The notes: generated by a model from the letters alone, not told the origin. A stretch of DNA of 32,422 bases from Peribacillus muralis (GCF_001439925.1 NZ_LMBV01000002.1:418649-451070); one strand, 5' to 3'; positions 9,057 through 19,959 are shown, counted from the stretch's first letter. Translations and numbers: made by a program.

Positions 9057-9599
9057 ATGGATCAGAAGATTTTGCCTGCCTCGGCAAGCATGAAGGATTT
9101 TGAAAGATTTCTCGAAAGCTCTTATGAAATAGGGGTGTTTCTTGATCTTCATATTTCGCAATTGAAAAATGTCAGCATGATGGCCAAGCAGCATAATAAG
9201 AAGATGATTTACCATGTCGACTTGATTCACGGCATAAGAAGCGATGAGTACGCGACAGAATTCATTTGTCAGGAGTATAACCCCTATGGGCTGATTTCGA
9301 CCAAATCCAGCGTTATTCTGAAAGCGAAGCAAAAAGGGATCATTGCCATCCAGCGAATTTTTTTAATAGACTCACATGCGTTGGAGAAAAGTTATAAGCT
9401 GGTGCAGAAAACCAAGCCGGATTACATCGAAGTTTTGCCGGGGGCCATGCCGTGGATGATAAAGGAAGTGAAGGAGCGGTTGCAAACACCGATTTTTGCC
9501 GGCGGTCTTATTCGGACTTCGGAGGAAGTTTTGAACGCCTTGGAAGCAGGAGCTTCGGCGATTACCACTTCCAAAACTGAGTTATGGGATATCGTCTGA
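9057..9599 (+). CDS. glpP: GlpP, glycerol uptake operon antiterminator
   Basis: RNA-binding antiterminator that, with glycerol-3-phosphate bound, prevents termination in the glpFK and glpD leaders (known for B. subtilis). The sequence has the family's compact TIM-barrel-like motifs: GVFLDLHISQL near residue 28, IYHVDLIHGIRSDEYA near residue 55, GLISTKSSVILKAK, and the C-terminal ligand site FAGGLIRTSEEVLNALEAGASAITTS. The 180-aa length is close to the usual 185-195. AAAGGGGG upstream supports the start. It has its own promoter, and glpF starts 200 bp later behind a separate promoter and leader, so glpP is the first gene of a glpP-glpF-glpK-glpD cluster but not cotranscribed by necessity. Confidence 0.94.
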   Translation: MDQKILPASASMKDFERFLESSYEIGVFLDLHISQLKNVSMMAKQHNKKMIYHVDLIHGIRSDEYATEFICQEYNPYGLISTKSSVILKAKQKGIIAIQRIFLIDSHALEKSYKLVQKTKPDYIEVLPGAMPWMIKEVKERLQTPIFAGGLIRTSEEVLNALEAGASAITTSKTELWDIV

Positions 9600-9629
9600 G
9601 AGGTTCGGACGCATAAAAACATAAAAAGT

Positions 9630-9658
9630 TTGACAGCGTTTTCATAACCTAGTATATT
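9630..9658 (+). promoter_or_regulatory. glpFK promoter with overlapping cre site
   Basis: TTGACA (9630-9635), 17 bases, then TATATT (9653-9658): a near-consensus SigA promoter. TGACAGCGTTTTCA at 9631-9644 matches the CcpA cre consensus TGNAARCGNWWWCA at 13 of 14 positions and covers the -35 box. CcpA binding would block RNA polymerase, matching the known carbon catabolite repression of glpFK in bacilli. Confidence 0.8.
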
Positions 9659-9664
9659 GTAATT

Positions 9665-9756
9665 ACAAGTTAATATACGTGACGGAGACTGGGAGATTCA
9701 CAACAGAGCTATTCATATTATTATGGGGATAGTTCTGCTGTGAATCTCCTTTTATT
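9665..9756 (+). promoter_or_regulatory. glpFK leader: GlpP-responsive antitermination site and terminator
   Basis: ACAAGTTAATA (9665-9675), then CGGAGA and GGAGA blocks, lead into a terminator whose stem is GGAGATTCACA (9692-9702) / TGTGAATCTCC (9739-9749), followed by TTTTATTTG. The same three blocks at the same spacing recur in the glpD leader, so they are the likely GlpP recognition element. Confidence 0.87.
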
Positions 9757-9799
9757 TGTGACCAAGTTTTATTATTCATTAAGAAAGAAGGTTTTTTCT

Positions 9800-10624
9800 A
9801 TGACACCATTTTGGGGAGAATTAGTAGGCACCATGATTTTGATTTTATTCGGTGCAGGTATCGGAGCAGGTTCGACTTTGAAGGGTTCTTACGCTAAAGA
9901 CGCGGGTTGGATCGTTATTACAATTGCCTGGGGACTGGCGGTAACGATGGGCGTTTTTGCAGTGGGCTCGATAAGCGGTGCCCATTTAAACCCTGCGGTC
10001 ACGGTAGCGTTTGCCATGATTGGAGAAGTTGCTTGGAGTGATGTGCCAGTTTATATCGCTGCTCAAATGATTGGAGCGATCTTGGGTGCGGCTCTAGTAT
10101 TCTTGCATTATCTGCCACATTGGAAGGCTACTGAGGATCCAAGCGCGAAGCTTGGTGTGTTTGCCACAGCGCCTGCCATCCCGCATACATTTTCAAATCT
10201 ATTAAGTGAAATGATCGGGACATTCATCCTTATCCTTGGCTTATTATTCATAGGGGCCAATAACTTCACGGAGGGTCTCAACCCATTCGCTGTCGGTCTA
10301 TTGATCGTTGTGATCGGGATGTCACTTGGGGGTACGACAGGATATGCGATAAATCCGGCCCGCGATTTGGGACCGCGCATCGCGCACTTTTTGCTGCCGA
10401 TACCAGGTAAAGGAAATTCGAATTGGGGCTATTCGTGGATCCCGGTCGTTGGACCGATCGTTGGAGGTTCACTTGGTGCCGTTTGCTATAACGCGATCTT
10501 TTTGGGGGATATAACAGTAGGATTTTGGTCTGTACTGGGAGTTAGCGTGATATTATTGGCATTAGCGTATACATTTGGAAAAAAACAGTCACATGAATTG
10601 GATAGCAAAAATATCGCTAGTTAA
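9800..10624 (+). CDS. glpF: Glycerol uptake facilitator GlpF
   Basis: Aquaglyceroporin that lets glycerol diffuse through the cytoplasmic membrane. Both pore-lining NPA boxes are present: SGAHLNPAVTVAF in the first half and GYAINPARDLGPR in the second. The aspartate after NPAR is typical of glycerol channels rather than water channels. Six membrane spans and two half-helices fit the 274-residue length. The start at 9800 (MTPFWGE) has GAAGG upstream; the open frame extends 20 codons further, into the terminator of the leader, so those codons are not used. glpK follows after 20 bp, forming the glpFK operon under GlpP antitermination and CcpA control. Confidence 0.96.
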   Translation: MTPFWGELVGTMILILFGAGIGAGSTLKGSYAKDAGWIVITIAWGLAVTMGVFAVGSISGAHLNPAVTVAFAMIGEVAWSDVPVYIAAQMIGAILGAALVFLHYLPHWKATEDPSAKLGVFATAPAIPHTFSNLLSEMIGTFILILGLLFIGANNFTEGLNPFAVGLLIVVIGMSLGGTTGYAINPARDLGPRIAHFLLPIPGKGNSNWGYSWIPVVGPIVGGSLGAVCYNAIFLGDITVGFWSVLGVSVILLALAYTFGKKQSHELDSKNIAS

Positions 10625-10629
10625 TTTAA

Positions 10630-12135
<1,506 letters not shown>

Positions 12136-12153
12136 AAAAACAAGGCAATCTCT

Positions 12154-12182
12154 TTCTAAAATGTGATCGAGTATGTTATACT
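12154..12182 (+). promoter_or_regulatory. Probable glpD promoter
   Basis: TATACT at 12177-12182 is a good -10 box just before the leader. The paired -35 at 17 bases (TTCTAA) is poor. The position right upstream of the GlpP element supports the call. Confidence 0.45.
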
Positions 12183-12186
12183 CAAG

Positions 12187-12272
12187 ACAAGTTAATAACT
12201 CGGCCGGAGAACAGGAGAGACCATGAATGCGTTATCGTGAAATCGATAATGTGCATTTGTGGTCTCTTTTTG
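12187..12272 (+). promoter_or_regulatory. glpD leader: GlpP element and terminator
   Basis: ACAAGTTAATA (12187-12197), CGGAGA and GGAGA repeat the arrangement of the glpF leader. They are followed by a long stem from GAGACCA (12217-12223) through AATGC and TTATCG, pairing with CGATAAT, GCATT and TGGTCTC (12260-12266), then TTTTTG. GlpP with glycerol-3-phosphate is expected to suppress this terminator. Confidence 0.87.
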
Positions 12273-12368
12273 TTTCTTAAAAGCCAAATTATGGAATGCG
12301 ATAGCTAGACCAAGAACAAACTATTGAAACAAACGAACTGATTAAAAATAAAGGATACAACTCAACAA

Positions 12369-12700
12369 TTCACGAATAAAGTGCCCGATTTCACGAATAA
12401 AGTGCCCGATTTCACGAATAAAGTACTCGAATTCACGAATAAAGCGCCCGGATTCACGAATAAAGTGCTCGAATTCACGAATAACCAGTCCGAATTAGCG
12501 GGTAACAGGCGCAAACGCACGAGTGCAGCGCGAATTCACGAATAAAGCGCTCGAATTCACGAATAAAGTGCTCGAATTCACGAATAAAGCGCTCGAATTC
12601 ACGAATAAAGCGCTCGAATTCACGAATAAAGTACGCGAATTCACGAATAAAGTGCTCGAATTCACGAATAAAGCGCCGGAATTCACGGGGATAAAGCACA
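12369..12700 (+). repeat. 21-bp tandem repeat array in the glpD leader
   Basis: There are thirteen 21-bp units of the form TTCACGAATAAAGYGCYCGAA plus a partial one. Block A has six units starting at 12369, 12390, 12411, 12432, 12453 and 12474. A diverged 40-base interruption follows (12495-12534). Block B has seven units starting at 12535, 12556, 12577, 12598, 12619, 12640 and 12661, with a partial copy at 12682. Variation is concentrated in the last 8 positions. The unit is 7 codons or two helical turns long, and it has no stop codon in the frame that leads into glpD. It lies between the leader terminator and the glpD ribosome site. Function unknown. Confidence 0.93.
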
Positions 12701-12759
12701 AGCTGACATATAAACGTCTAAAAATAGTAGTAAAACAGCTGATAGAGGAGGAGTTAGGC

Positions 12760-14394
12760 ATGAAGTTTTCAAATAAGTATCGGGAAGAAACGATCGGTCT
12801 TTTGAAAAAGGATAAATATGATGTAGTGGTGATTGGTGGGGGGATTACCGGCGCAGGCATCGCTTTGGATGCGAGTAGCCGTGGAATGAAGGTGGCGTTG
12901 GTGGAGATGCAGGATTTTGCTGCAGGTACTTCGAGCCGTTCGACAAAGCTGGTACATGGTGGTTTGCGGTATTTGAAGCAATTTGAAATAAAAATGGTGG
13001 CTGAGGTCGGAAAAGAGCGGGAAATCGTCTATGAAAATGGTCCGCATGTGACCACGCCGGAGTGGATGCTGCTGCCGATGCACAAAGGTGGTACATTTGG
13101 AAAGTTCAGTACCTCGATTGGGCTCCGTGTATATGACTTCCTGGCGGGTGTAAAAAAATCCGAACGCAGGAAGATGCTTTCCATAGATGAAACGTTAGCT
13201 CGTGAGCCGCTTGTAAAGAAAGAAGGACTAAAGGGCGGAGGATATTATGTTGAATACCGGACCGATGATGCCCGCCTGACGATTGAAGTCATGAAGGCTG
13301 CAGTTGATAAAGGGGCAACGCCGATCAATTATACGCGAGTGGATAAATTGTTATATGAAAACAAAAAGGTGTCTGGCGTCCAGGTTTCCGATTTACTATC
13401 AGGGACCTCTTATGAAATATATGCAGATAAGGTCATTAATGCAGCAGGGCCATGGGTCGATTCAATCCGCGAAAAAGATCAATCGAAAAAAGGGAAAACG
13501 CTTAAGTTATCAAAGGGTGTTCATGTGGTCATCGATCAATCGAAATTCCCTTTGAAGCAGGCGCTTTATTTCGATACACCTGATGGTCGGATGATCTTTG
13601 CCATTCCGAGAGCTGGCAAGGCTTATGTAGGGACTACGGACACTTTTTATGATGGTGATCCTGCAGTGCCGACCGTTACATCTAAAGACCGTGCCTATTT
13701 ATTGGAGTCCATTCATTATATGTTTCCAGAAGTGAATATAACGGATACCGATATCGAGTCAAGCTGGGCCGGAGTGCGACCATTGATTCTTGAAGAAGGG
13801 AAGGACCCTTCCGAAATTTCGCGGAAAGATGAAATTTGGGAGTCCGATTCGGGACTGATCACGATAGCGGGTGGTAAATTGACCGGCTATCGCAAAATGG
13901 CGAAAACGACGGTTGACCTTGTGGCAGGGAAGTTCACTAAGTCTTACCCAGCCAGCAATACGAAAGGCATGCCGATCTCCGGAGGCGATGTTGGGGGATC
14001 GAGAAATTTCTCAAGCTATATTAAGCAACATATTCAAGTTGGAGTGGATTCAGGGCTTGCTGTCAAGGATTCCGAGGAAATCTTGGCCATGTACGGTTCT
14101 AACGCACCTGTGTTATTCAACATCGCAAAAAGCGAAGGAAATGGCGGAACAAGCTTGCCGCAAAAATTGTTCATACAGCTGAAATATGCATGTGATCATG
14201 AAATGGCTGCAACGCCGGTCGACTTCTTCTTCCGCAGGACAGGGACCCTTTTATTCGATATCGATTTAGTTCAAACTCATAAGAGCGCCGTGATCGACTA
14301 TATAGCTGGATATTTTGGATGGTCGGAGTCAACGAAAGTGGAAAGAACCAATCAATTGGAAAAGGAAATACGTGGTGCGATTAAAGTATCGTGA
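12760..14394 (+). CDS. glpD: Aerobic glycerol-3-phosphate dehydrogenase GlpD
   Basis: FAD-dependent, membrane-associated oxidation of glycerol-3-phosphate to dihydroxyacetone phosphate, passing electrons to the quinone pool. The dinucleotide fold is [20 protein letters not shown] (about residues 24-43). It is followed by the family signature [18 protein letters not shown] and, near the C-terminus of the FAD domain, [15 protein letters not shown]. The 544-aa length is near the 555 of B. subtilis. The start at 12760 (MKFSNKYRE) has GAGGAGGAG upstream. The frame stays open for 79 codons further up through the 21-bp repeats, but that extension has no homologous counterpart. It is regulated by the GlpP leader at 12187 and followed by a terminator. 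Confidence 0.96.
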   Translation: MKFSNKYREETIGLLKKDKYDVVVIGGGITGAGIALDASSRGMKVALVEMQDFAAGTSSRSTKLVHGGLRYLKQFEIKMVAEVGKEREIVYENGPHVTTPEWMLLPMHKGGTFGKFSTSIGLRVYDFLAGVKKSERRKMLSIDETLAREPLVKKEGLKGGGYYVEYRTDDARLTIEVMKAAVDKGATPINYTRVDKLLYENKKVSGVQVSDLLSGTSYEIYADKVINAAGPWVDSIREKDQSKKGKTLKLSKGVHVVIDQSKFPLKQALYFDTPDGRMIFAIPRAGKAYVGTTDTFYDGDPAVPTVTSKDRAYLLESIHYMFPEVNITDTDIESSWAGVRPLILEEGKDPSEISRKDEIWESDSGLITIAGGKLTGYRKMAKTTVDLVAGKFTKSYPASNTKGMPISGGDVGGSRNFSSYIKQHIQVGVDSGLAVKDSEEILAMYGSNAPVLFNIAKSEGNGGTSLPQKLFIQLKYACDHEMAATPVDFFFRRTGTLLFDIDLVQTHKSAVIDYIAGYFGWSESTKVERTNQLEKEIRGAIKVS

Positions 14395-14405
14395 CCTAAA
14401 TGAAA

Positions 14406-14440
14406 ACAAGACGCCAGCGATGTTGCTGGCGTCTTGTTTG
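14406..14440 (+). terminator. Terminator of glpD
   Basis: A 13-bp perfect stem, ACAAGACGCCAGC / GCTGGCGTCTTGT, with a 6-base loop, 11 bp after the stop codon. Confidence 0.85.
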
Positions 14441-14515
14441 TTCCATCGAGGAATATTAGAAGGGGATTAATCGTATTAGTTACATAGAAGTTTTGCGGGA
14501 GGAGTTTGTTTAAAG

Positions 14516-15226
14516 ATGAAAATGACTAAGGTGGGGACAGTATATCAATTATCCTTCATGCCACGTGTTTTTCCTGTGAACTGTTATTTTGTTGAAGAAG
14601 AGGATAGCTTAACATTAATAGATGCCGCCTTGCCTTACAGTACGAAAAGCATAGTGAAAGCGGCGCAAGTCATTGGAAAACCGATAAAAAGAATCATCAT
14701 CACTCACGCGCATGATGATCATGTTGGTGCACTTGACACGCTAAAGAAGGTATTTCCCGATATGCACGTCAGCATTTCCATTAGGGAAGCGGCGTTACTT
14801 GCTGGCGATTCAACACTTCTGGAAAGTGAAACGAACTCTCCAATCCGTGGGGGAATTCCAAAAAATATACAAACTCAGCCTGACTCCTTACTAAAAGAGG
14901 GAGACCGGATTGGTTCTTTGGAAGTTATTCTTTCCCCTGGGCATACACCTGGCTCGATTTCGCTTATCGACACTCGGAATCATAGCTTGATTGTCGGCGA
15001 TGCCCTGCAAACGAGAGGGGGAACTGCGGTGAATGGTGTGATCAAGCCTTTATTTCCTTTCCCATCCCTTACTACTTGGAATAAACGGATTGCGCTTGAA
15101 AGTGCTAAGAAATTACTAAGCTATAAACCTGGTTTACTTGCTGTAGGCCATGGGAGGATGCTGGAACAACCTGAGAATTCGATGAGCAGGGCAATTAATG
15201 AGGCGGAATTAAAGCTTCAACAATGA
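14516..15226 (+). CDS. Metallo-beta-lactamase-fold hydrolase
   Basis: A small MBL-fold metal hydrolase of 236 aa. The dinuclear metal site is seen as THAHDDHVGAL (HxHxDH, about residues 62-72), a histidine in LSPGHTPGSIS, the bridging aspartate in IVGDALQTRG, and the last histidine in AVGHGRM. This is the YqjP/YflN/GloB-like group of generic thioester, lactone or glyoxalase-type hydrolases; the substrate cannot be told. It lacks the features of true beta-lactamases and has no signal peptide. GGGAGGAG is 13 bases before the ATG, somewhat far. It stands alone between glpD and the convergent putR. Confidence 0.88.
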   Translation: MKMTKVGTVYQLSFMPRVFPVNCYFVEEEDSLTLIDAALPYSTKSIVKAAQVIGKPIKRIIITHAHDDHVGALDTLKKVFPDMHVSISIREAALLAGDSTLLESETNSPIRGGIPKNIQTQPDSLLKEGDRIGSLEVILSPGHTPGSISLIDTRNHSLIVGDALQTRGGTAVNGVIKPLFPFPSLTTWNKRIALESAKKLLSYKPGLLAVGHGRMLEQPENSMSRAINEAELKLQQ

Positions 15227-15326
15227 AAAAACACTTGCTGCAGTCTCTGTTATTGCTTTCGATCATGCTTGTTTTTTTTCGCTGTTACCCAAATAAATCG
15301 GTGTGCTTAGGTAATTGCGAACGAAA

Positions 15327-15351
15327 AAAACCCTTGAGTCGCAAGGGTTTT
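15327..15351 (-). terminator. Terminator of putR
   Basis: Stem AAAACCCTTG / CAAGGGTTTT with a 5-base loop; on the minus strand it is followed by TTTTTTTCG, just after the putR stop. Confidence 0.85.
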
Positions 15352-15369
15352 GTAGCATAACGGGGCCAG

Positions 15370-16590
15370 CTATGTTTTCTGCTTCATGAGCTGTAAGTCG
15401 ATGTAGAACTGCATTCGTGAATGTACGTCGTCAAAATCGATCGATGTGAGATCGGCGATTTGATTCAGTCTATATTTCAAGGTGTTGGTATGAATGTAGA
15501 GCTGCTCAGCTGTCGGCTTGATCCGGCAATTGTTCAGCAAATATATTTCCAGCGTCTGAAGGAGTTTGGTTTGGCTTTCTTGGTCCTTCTTCTGAAGAAT
15601 TTGTAAATCGTTGTTGATATAATTCGTTTTCGTATGATGATTGGAGATCAGTTCCAGGTACCGGAAAATTCCAAGCTTGCTATATTCGAAGGGAAGCTGT
15701 TCAGGGTGACCGATGAACTTGGCTGCGTTGATCACTTCCAGCGCTTCCCGATAGGATTTGCTTAATTGAAGGAAGGTTGAATACTCATTACCGATTCCAG
15801 TGAAGATTCTATGGTTATGGAACTGCGAAAGCACCGTTTTCGTGAAATCATGGGCGTGATCAGCAAGCGTGCCCTTTTCTTTCCCGTTACTGCCAATGAT
15901 GACATTGATCTTCATCTGGTTTGTGAATACATGGGAAAAAAGGTTCAAGGCATTGGCGAATAGGCTGACTGTACCGGTTAATTCATCCAAAAGCTCCGCA
16001 TCGGATTGGGCGATGGTAAAAACATTCACAACGAAAGTTTCCGGAATGAGGATCCCCATGTTGGCGGCTTCCCATTTTATTTGATTTTCGGTTTGATAGA
16101 CCTCATCAATGACCTTTTGATAGAACTCGTTTTTTTCTTCGTCTTTTTTCATATTCAACTGTTTTTTTTGATAGAGGAGTTTGCCGATATGATGGGAAAC
16201 CTCATGTAAAAATAGCAAATCGGCTTCCTGCAACATTTCCGTCTCCTGGACCCAAATGAACCCGAAAACCTGCTCTTTATGGATAGCGCTTACAACCACC
16301 CTTTGATTTAAGCCGATTTCCTCGATTTGTTTGACACGGAATGGATGCTGCAGCGTTTTAAGCTGCTCGACAATTCCCTCATCCATGAATTTCTCCAGAA
16401 TTGGGATCGGCCAATGCTTCGTGAAGATCGTTTGCCGATTGGCTTGGTCGAAGTGTTCGATATAATATGAACTATATGCCAGCAATAAAAATTGGTCATT
16501 TTCGATGACGACAGGTTTTTTTAAATAAGTGCTGACCATATCGGTTATATCGTTGATGTTTGTGAGAGTCAGGATTTTTTCTAATGACAT
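15370..16590 (-). CDS. putR: PucR-family regulator, probable PutR activator of proline catabolism
   Basis: The C-terminal 60 residues form the PucR-type helix-turn-helix: LLQTLEIYLLNNCRIKPTAE, then QLYIHTNTLKYRLNQIADL, with the family's hallmark hTNTLKYRLNQI. The N-terminal part (residues 1-130) resembles the sensor region of these regulators, and the middle is the GGDEF-like linker domain. Its position directly downstream of putB-putC-putP, in the same orientation, matches B. subtilis PutR, a proline-responsive activator of putBCP. The 406-aa length agrees with that family. The start is an ATG preceded by GGGGGCC. It appears to be transcribed separately, because a strong terminator lies between putP and putR. 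Confidence 0.87.
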   Translation of the reverse strand: MSLEKILTLTNINDITDMVSTYLKKPVVIENDQFLLLAYSSYYIEHFDQANRQTIFTKHWPIPILEKFMDEGIVEQLKTLQHPFRVKQIEEIGLNQRVVVSAIHKEQVFGFIWVQETEMLQEADLLFLHEVSHHIGKLLYQKKQLNMKKDEEKNEFYQKVIDEVYQTENQIKWEAANMGILIPETFVVNVFTIAQSDAELLDELTGTVSLFANALNLFSHVFTNQMKINVIIGSNGKEKGTLADHAHDFTKTVLSQFHNHRIFTGIGNEYSTFLQLSKSYREALEVINAAKFIGHPEQLPFEYSKLGIFRYLELISNHHTKTNYINNDLQILQKKDQESQTKLLQTLEIYLLNNCRIKPTAEQLYIHTNTLKYRLNQIADLTSIDFDDVHSRMQFYIDLQLMKQKT

Positions 16591-16671
16591 ATATGGCCCC
16601 CAGTTTTTTGAAGTGGATTACACCTTAATAATACTTATAAACCAAAGATGTGTATAGGGGAAAGTGCAAAG

Positions 16672-16711
16672 AAGGCCCGGTCCATGAAAAAGTTTTCATG
16701 GGCCGGGCCTT
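16672..16711 (-). terminator. Terminator of putP
   Basis: A near-perfect 19-bp stem with arms AAGGCCCGGTCCATGAAAA and TTTTCATGGGCCGGGCCTT (one wobble), placed 10 bp after the putP stop on the minus strand. Confidence 0.88.
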
Positions 16712-16721
16712 ATTAGGAAAT

Positions 16722-18194
16722 TTATTTTTCTTTCAACGTTCTTTCGAATTGTTCGAATTGCTGTTCGACTTCTTTAGATGGCTTAGCTGTAAGCAGACTG
16801 ACGACGATGATGGCAATCAAGCTTGCGGCAAAACCTGGAATCATTTCATAAAGCGTATCGGACAAGCCTGCCATCGACCAGAAAATCACAGTCGCGGCAC
16901 CAACGACCATCCCAGCTAAAGCACCCCATTTTGTCATGCGTTTCCAGCAGAGACTGAGTAAGACAAGCGGACCGAATGAAGATCCGAAGCCAGCCCATGC
17001 ATAGCCGACAAGTCCAAGGATCGTGTCGTTTTTCTCCCAAGAGAGAATAAGCGCGATGATGGCTATAAGCAGTACGGAAAGCCTTCCTAGGAAGACAAGC
17101 TCTTTATCTGAAGCTGAACGACGGAAGAAGGTTTTGTATATATCCTCCGTCAAAGAGCTGGCCGTGACTAACAGCTGCGAAGAAATCGTGCTCATGACGG
17201 CTGCCAGTATCGCTGAAATCAAGAAACCGGTAATGAATGGATGGAAAAGGATTTCACCCAACTCTATGAAAATCGTTTCAGGATCATCTAGCTTGAGACC
17301 GTTCTGGGAATAATACGTTATTCCGATGAATCCAGTAAGCATCGCACCAATAGTGGAAAAAATCATCCAGCTCATGCCGATGGTACGGGCTTTCTTTATT
17401 TCCTTAACAGAACTGATCGCCATAAAGCGGACAATGATATGGGGCTGTCCGAAATACCCTAATCCCCATGCGAATAATGAGATGATCCCCAAAAGACTCG
17501 TTCCAGTAAAAATATTTAAAAGGGCAGGATCAATGGAACGCGGTGTTTCTATGGAAGGGCCGAAGCCGCCAACATGGAAAAGGGTAACGATCGGTACAAG
17601 TACCAGGGCGACGACCATGATGATTCCTTGAACAAAGTCTGTCCAGCTTACCGCCAGGAATCCGCCGAATAACGTATAGGCCACGACCACGCCTGTTAAG
17701 ATCCAGAGGCCAGCATGGTAATCAAGGCCGAATGTACTCTGGAATAAGACTCCACCCGATACCATTCCGGAAGAAACGTAAAAGGTAAAGAATATTAGGA
17801 TAACTAAAGCCGAGATAAGCCTTAGGATCCGTGAGCCTTCGCCAAAACGATTTTCGAGGAAAGCAGGGATCGTAATGGAATTGTTAGCGACTTCCGTATA
17901 CGTTCTTAATCTAGGTGCCACGTATAACCAGTTTGCATACGCACCAAGCGTCAGGCCGATTACGATCCATATGGAGCTGAGTCCTGTTGCGAACATGGCA
18001 CCAGGCATACCCATTAGAAGCCAACCGCTCATATCGGCAGCTCCAGCGCTTAATGCAGTGACAGCAGGGCCAAGACCCCGGTCTCCCAGCATGTAGTCAT
18101 TTAGATTGGAGGTTTTTTTGTAGGCGAAATATCCGATTAACAGCATGCCCGCCATATAAATGCTAATGGAAAGTATTAATGAAAAATCGATCAT
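16722..18194 (-). CDS. putP: Sodium/proline symporter PutP
   Basis: High-affinity sodium-coupled proline uptake (solute:sodium symporter family, LeuT fold). The opening LNDYMLGDRGLGPAVTALSA followed by GAADMSGWLLMGMPGA is the family's first and second helix with the sodium-binding residues. GLGYFGQPHIIVRFMA is the conserved PutP loop. Twelve to thirteen membrane segments cover most of the 490 residues. AAGGGAG precedes the ATG. It is the third gene of putB-putC-putP but is separated from putC by a terminator-like hairpin, so its expression may be uncoupled from the enzymes. Confidence 0.95.
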   Translation of the reverse strand: MIDFSLILSISIYMAGMLLIGYFAYKKTSNLNDYMLGDRGLGPAVTALSAGAADMSGWLLMGMPGAMFATGLSSIWIVIGLTLGAYANWLYVAPRLRTYTEVANNSITIPAFLENRFGEGSRILRLISALVILIFFTFYVSSGMVSGGVLFQSTFGLDYHAGLWILTGVVVAYTLFGGFLAVSWTDFVQGIIMVVALVLVPIVTLFHVGGFGPSIETPRSIDPALLNIFTGTSLLGIISLFAWGLGYFGQPHIIVRFMAISSVKEIKKARTIGMSWMIFSTIGAMLTGFIGITYYSQNGLKLDDPETIFIELGEILFHPFITGFLISAILAAVMSTISSQLLVTASSLTEDIYKTFFRRSASDKELVFLGRLSVLLIAIIALILSWEKNDTILGLVGYAWAGFGSSFGPLVLLSLCWKRMTKWGALAGMVVGAATVIFWSMAGLSDTLYEMIPGFAASLIAIIVVSLLTAKPSKEVEQQFEQFERTLKEK

Positions 18195-18240
18195 AAGAAG
18201 ACTCCCTTCAGGATGAAATAGATAACGTACCTTTTTTTGA

Positions 18241-18280
18241 AAAAAGGAGGAAGCAACTTGTTTGTCACTTCCTCCATTTT
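18241..18280 (-). terminator. Hairpin between putC and putP
   Basis: Stem GGAGGAAG / CTTCCTCC with a 14-base loop; on the minus strand it is followed by TTTTTT. It probably reduces read-through from putBC into putP. Confidence 0.8.
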
Positions 18281-18364
18281 ACATCGTTTTGTATTGTATC
18301 ATATAGTTGAAGATACATCAGCAATACGATGGCATTCTTTTTCAATCACATTATGAAACAGTTA

Positions 18365-19906
18365 TCAGAACGTTTCAGAAGTTGTTTTGGCTTGCATATG
18401 AAGCTGCAAGTAGTCCGGTCCGCCTGCCTTTGAATCGGTTCCTGACATATTGAACCCGCCGAATGGCTGGTAGCCGACGATTGCTCCCGTACAGCCTCTG
18501 TTGAAATACAGGTTCCCTACATGGAATTCTTCACGTGCTTTTTCCATGTTCAGGCGATTTGTCGTAATGACGGCACCAGTTAATCCGTATTCAGTGTTGT
18601 TGGCAATTTCAAGAGCTTCGGTAAAGTCCTTCGCTTTTGCAAAAGCGACGACTGGTCCGAAGATTTCCTCTTGCATCAGCCTTGCTTTCGGGTCGACATC
18701 AGCAACGATTGTCGGTTGAACGAAGTAGCCTTTAGAGCTATTTCCTTCTCCACCAGTCAGAATGCGTCCTTCTTCTTTACCGATTTCAACATAGCTCATG
18801 ATTTTGTCAAAAGCTGCTTGGTCGATGACTGGTCCCATGAAATGATTTTCAACAGGATTACCGACTGTAAGTTGTTTTGTCAACTCGACAGCGCGATCTA
18901 ATACTTGATCATATACATCTTCCACGATGACAGCACGTGAGCAAGCAGAACATTTTTGTCCTGAGAAGCCAAAAGCCGATTTGACGATCGATTGAGCCGC
19001 CAATTCAAGATCTGCCTCTTTGTCGACGACGATCGTATCTTTTCCGCCCATTTCAGCAATGACGCGCTTCAGCCAAATTTGGCCTTCGTTCACTTCTGAA
19101 GCACGTTTGTAAATGCGCAGACCTACATCACGTGAACCGGTGAAGGAAATGAAACGTGTTTTTGGATGATCCACCAAGTAGTCGCCAACTTCTGCTCCGT
19201 TTCCTGGAACGAAATTCAACACACCTGCTGGAAGTCCGGCTTCATGCATCACTTCAACGAATTTCGCAGCAACAATTGGAGTGGTCGATGCTGGTTTTAA
19301 TAGAATGGTGTTACCAGTGACGATAGCGGCAACGGCTGTACCTGCCATGATCGCAAATGGGAAGTTCCAAGGAGAAATGATGATGCCGACCCCTAATGGA
19401 ATGTAATCATAACGGTTATATTCCCCCGGACGGCTTTGAACAGGCACACCATCTTTAAGCGTCAGCATTTGACGGGCATAAAATTCAAGGAAATCGATTG
19501 CTTCCGCCGTATCTGCATCTGCCTCGTTCCAAGGTTTTCCTGCTTCTTTTGTCAATAAAGCAGAGAATTCATGCTTGCGTCTGCGAATGATGGCAGCGGC
19601 TTTGAATAAAACGTCAGCACGGATTTCCGGCTTCACTTTTTTCCAGCTTTCAAAAGCAGTGACGGCTTCCTGCATCGCTTGTTCAGCAAGGTCTTTGTTC
19701 GCTTTTGATACGCGGCCGATGACTTCTTCTTTATCTGCAGGGTTATAGGAAACGATTTTCTCGTCAGTCGTCACCTTTTCGGCACCGATGTATAGGGGAT
19801 AGTCTTGCCCTAAGTAACCTTCAACTGTTTGCAGAGCTGCCTCATAAGCTTTTTTGTTTTCCTCGTTTGTAAAATCGATAAATGGTTCGTGTTTATATGA
19901 AATCAT
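18365..19906 (-). CDS. putC: 1-pyrroline-5-carboxylate dehydrogenase PutC
   Basis: Oxidises glutamate semialdehyde/P5C to glutamate with NAD+, the second step of proline breakdown. It is an aldehyde dehydrogenase of the RocA/PutC group: [14 protein letters not shown] is the cofactor-binding start, [12 protein letters not shown] the Rossmann loop, VIAEMGGKD carries the general-base glutamate, and C319 in [12 protein letters not shown] is the catalytic cysteine. The C-terminal [20 protein letters not shown] is typical. The 513-aa length is normal (515 in B. subtilis). AAGGTG lies 9 bases before the ATG. It follows putB with a 53-bp gap, so the two are cotranscribed. RocA is an alternative name; the put context decides. 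Confidence 0.96.
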   Translation of the reverse strand: MISYKHEPFIDFTNEENKKAYEAALQTVEGYLGQDYPLYIGAEKVTTDEKIVSYNPADKEEVIGRVSKANKDLAEQAMQEAVTAFESWKKVKPEIRADVLFKAAAIIRRRKHEFSALLTKEAGKPWNEADADTAEAIDFLEFYARQMLTLKDGVPVQSRPGEYNRYDYIPLGVGIIISPWNFPFAIMAGTAVAAIVTGNTILLKPASTTPIVAAKFVEVMHEAGLPAGVLNFVPGNGAEVGDYLVDHPKTRFISFTGSRDVGLRIYKRASEVNEGQIWLKRVIAEMGGKDTIVVDKEADLELAAQSIVKSAFGFSGQKCSACSRAVIVEDVYDQVLDRAVELTKQLTVGNPVENHFMGPVIDQAAFDKIMSYVEIGKEEGRILTGGEGNSSKGYFVQPTIVADVDPKARLMQEEIFGPVVAFAKAKDFTEALEIANNTEYGLTGAVITTNRLNMEKAREEFHVGNLYFNRGCTGAIVGYQPFGGFNMSGTDSKAGGPDYLQLHMQAKTTSETF

Positions 19907-19959
19907 TGATCATCACACCTTTTCATGGATTTTTTTAAATTAAAAAGTTTGAATTAACG

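Noticed and set aside
12369..12700. The 21-bp repeats as a CRISPR array
   Set aside because: Units are contiguous tandem copies with no unique spacers, shorter than CRISPR repeats, and no cas genes are near.
12523..12759. A 79-codon N-terminal extension of GlpD starting at GTG 12523
   Set aside because: The extension is only repeat-encoded EFTNKxL heptads, lacks a ribosome site, and the start at 12760 has an excellent one and the normal GlpD N-terminus.
12475..12860. Minus-strand ORFs through the repeats (FIREFE-type heptads)
   Set aside because: They are open only because the 21-bp unit has no stop on that strand; no ribosome site or promoter.
14516..15226. A beta-lactamase resistance gene
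   Set aside because: Only the generic MBL-fold metal site is present; there is no signal peptide and no sequence typical of true metallo-beta-lactamases.
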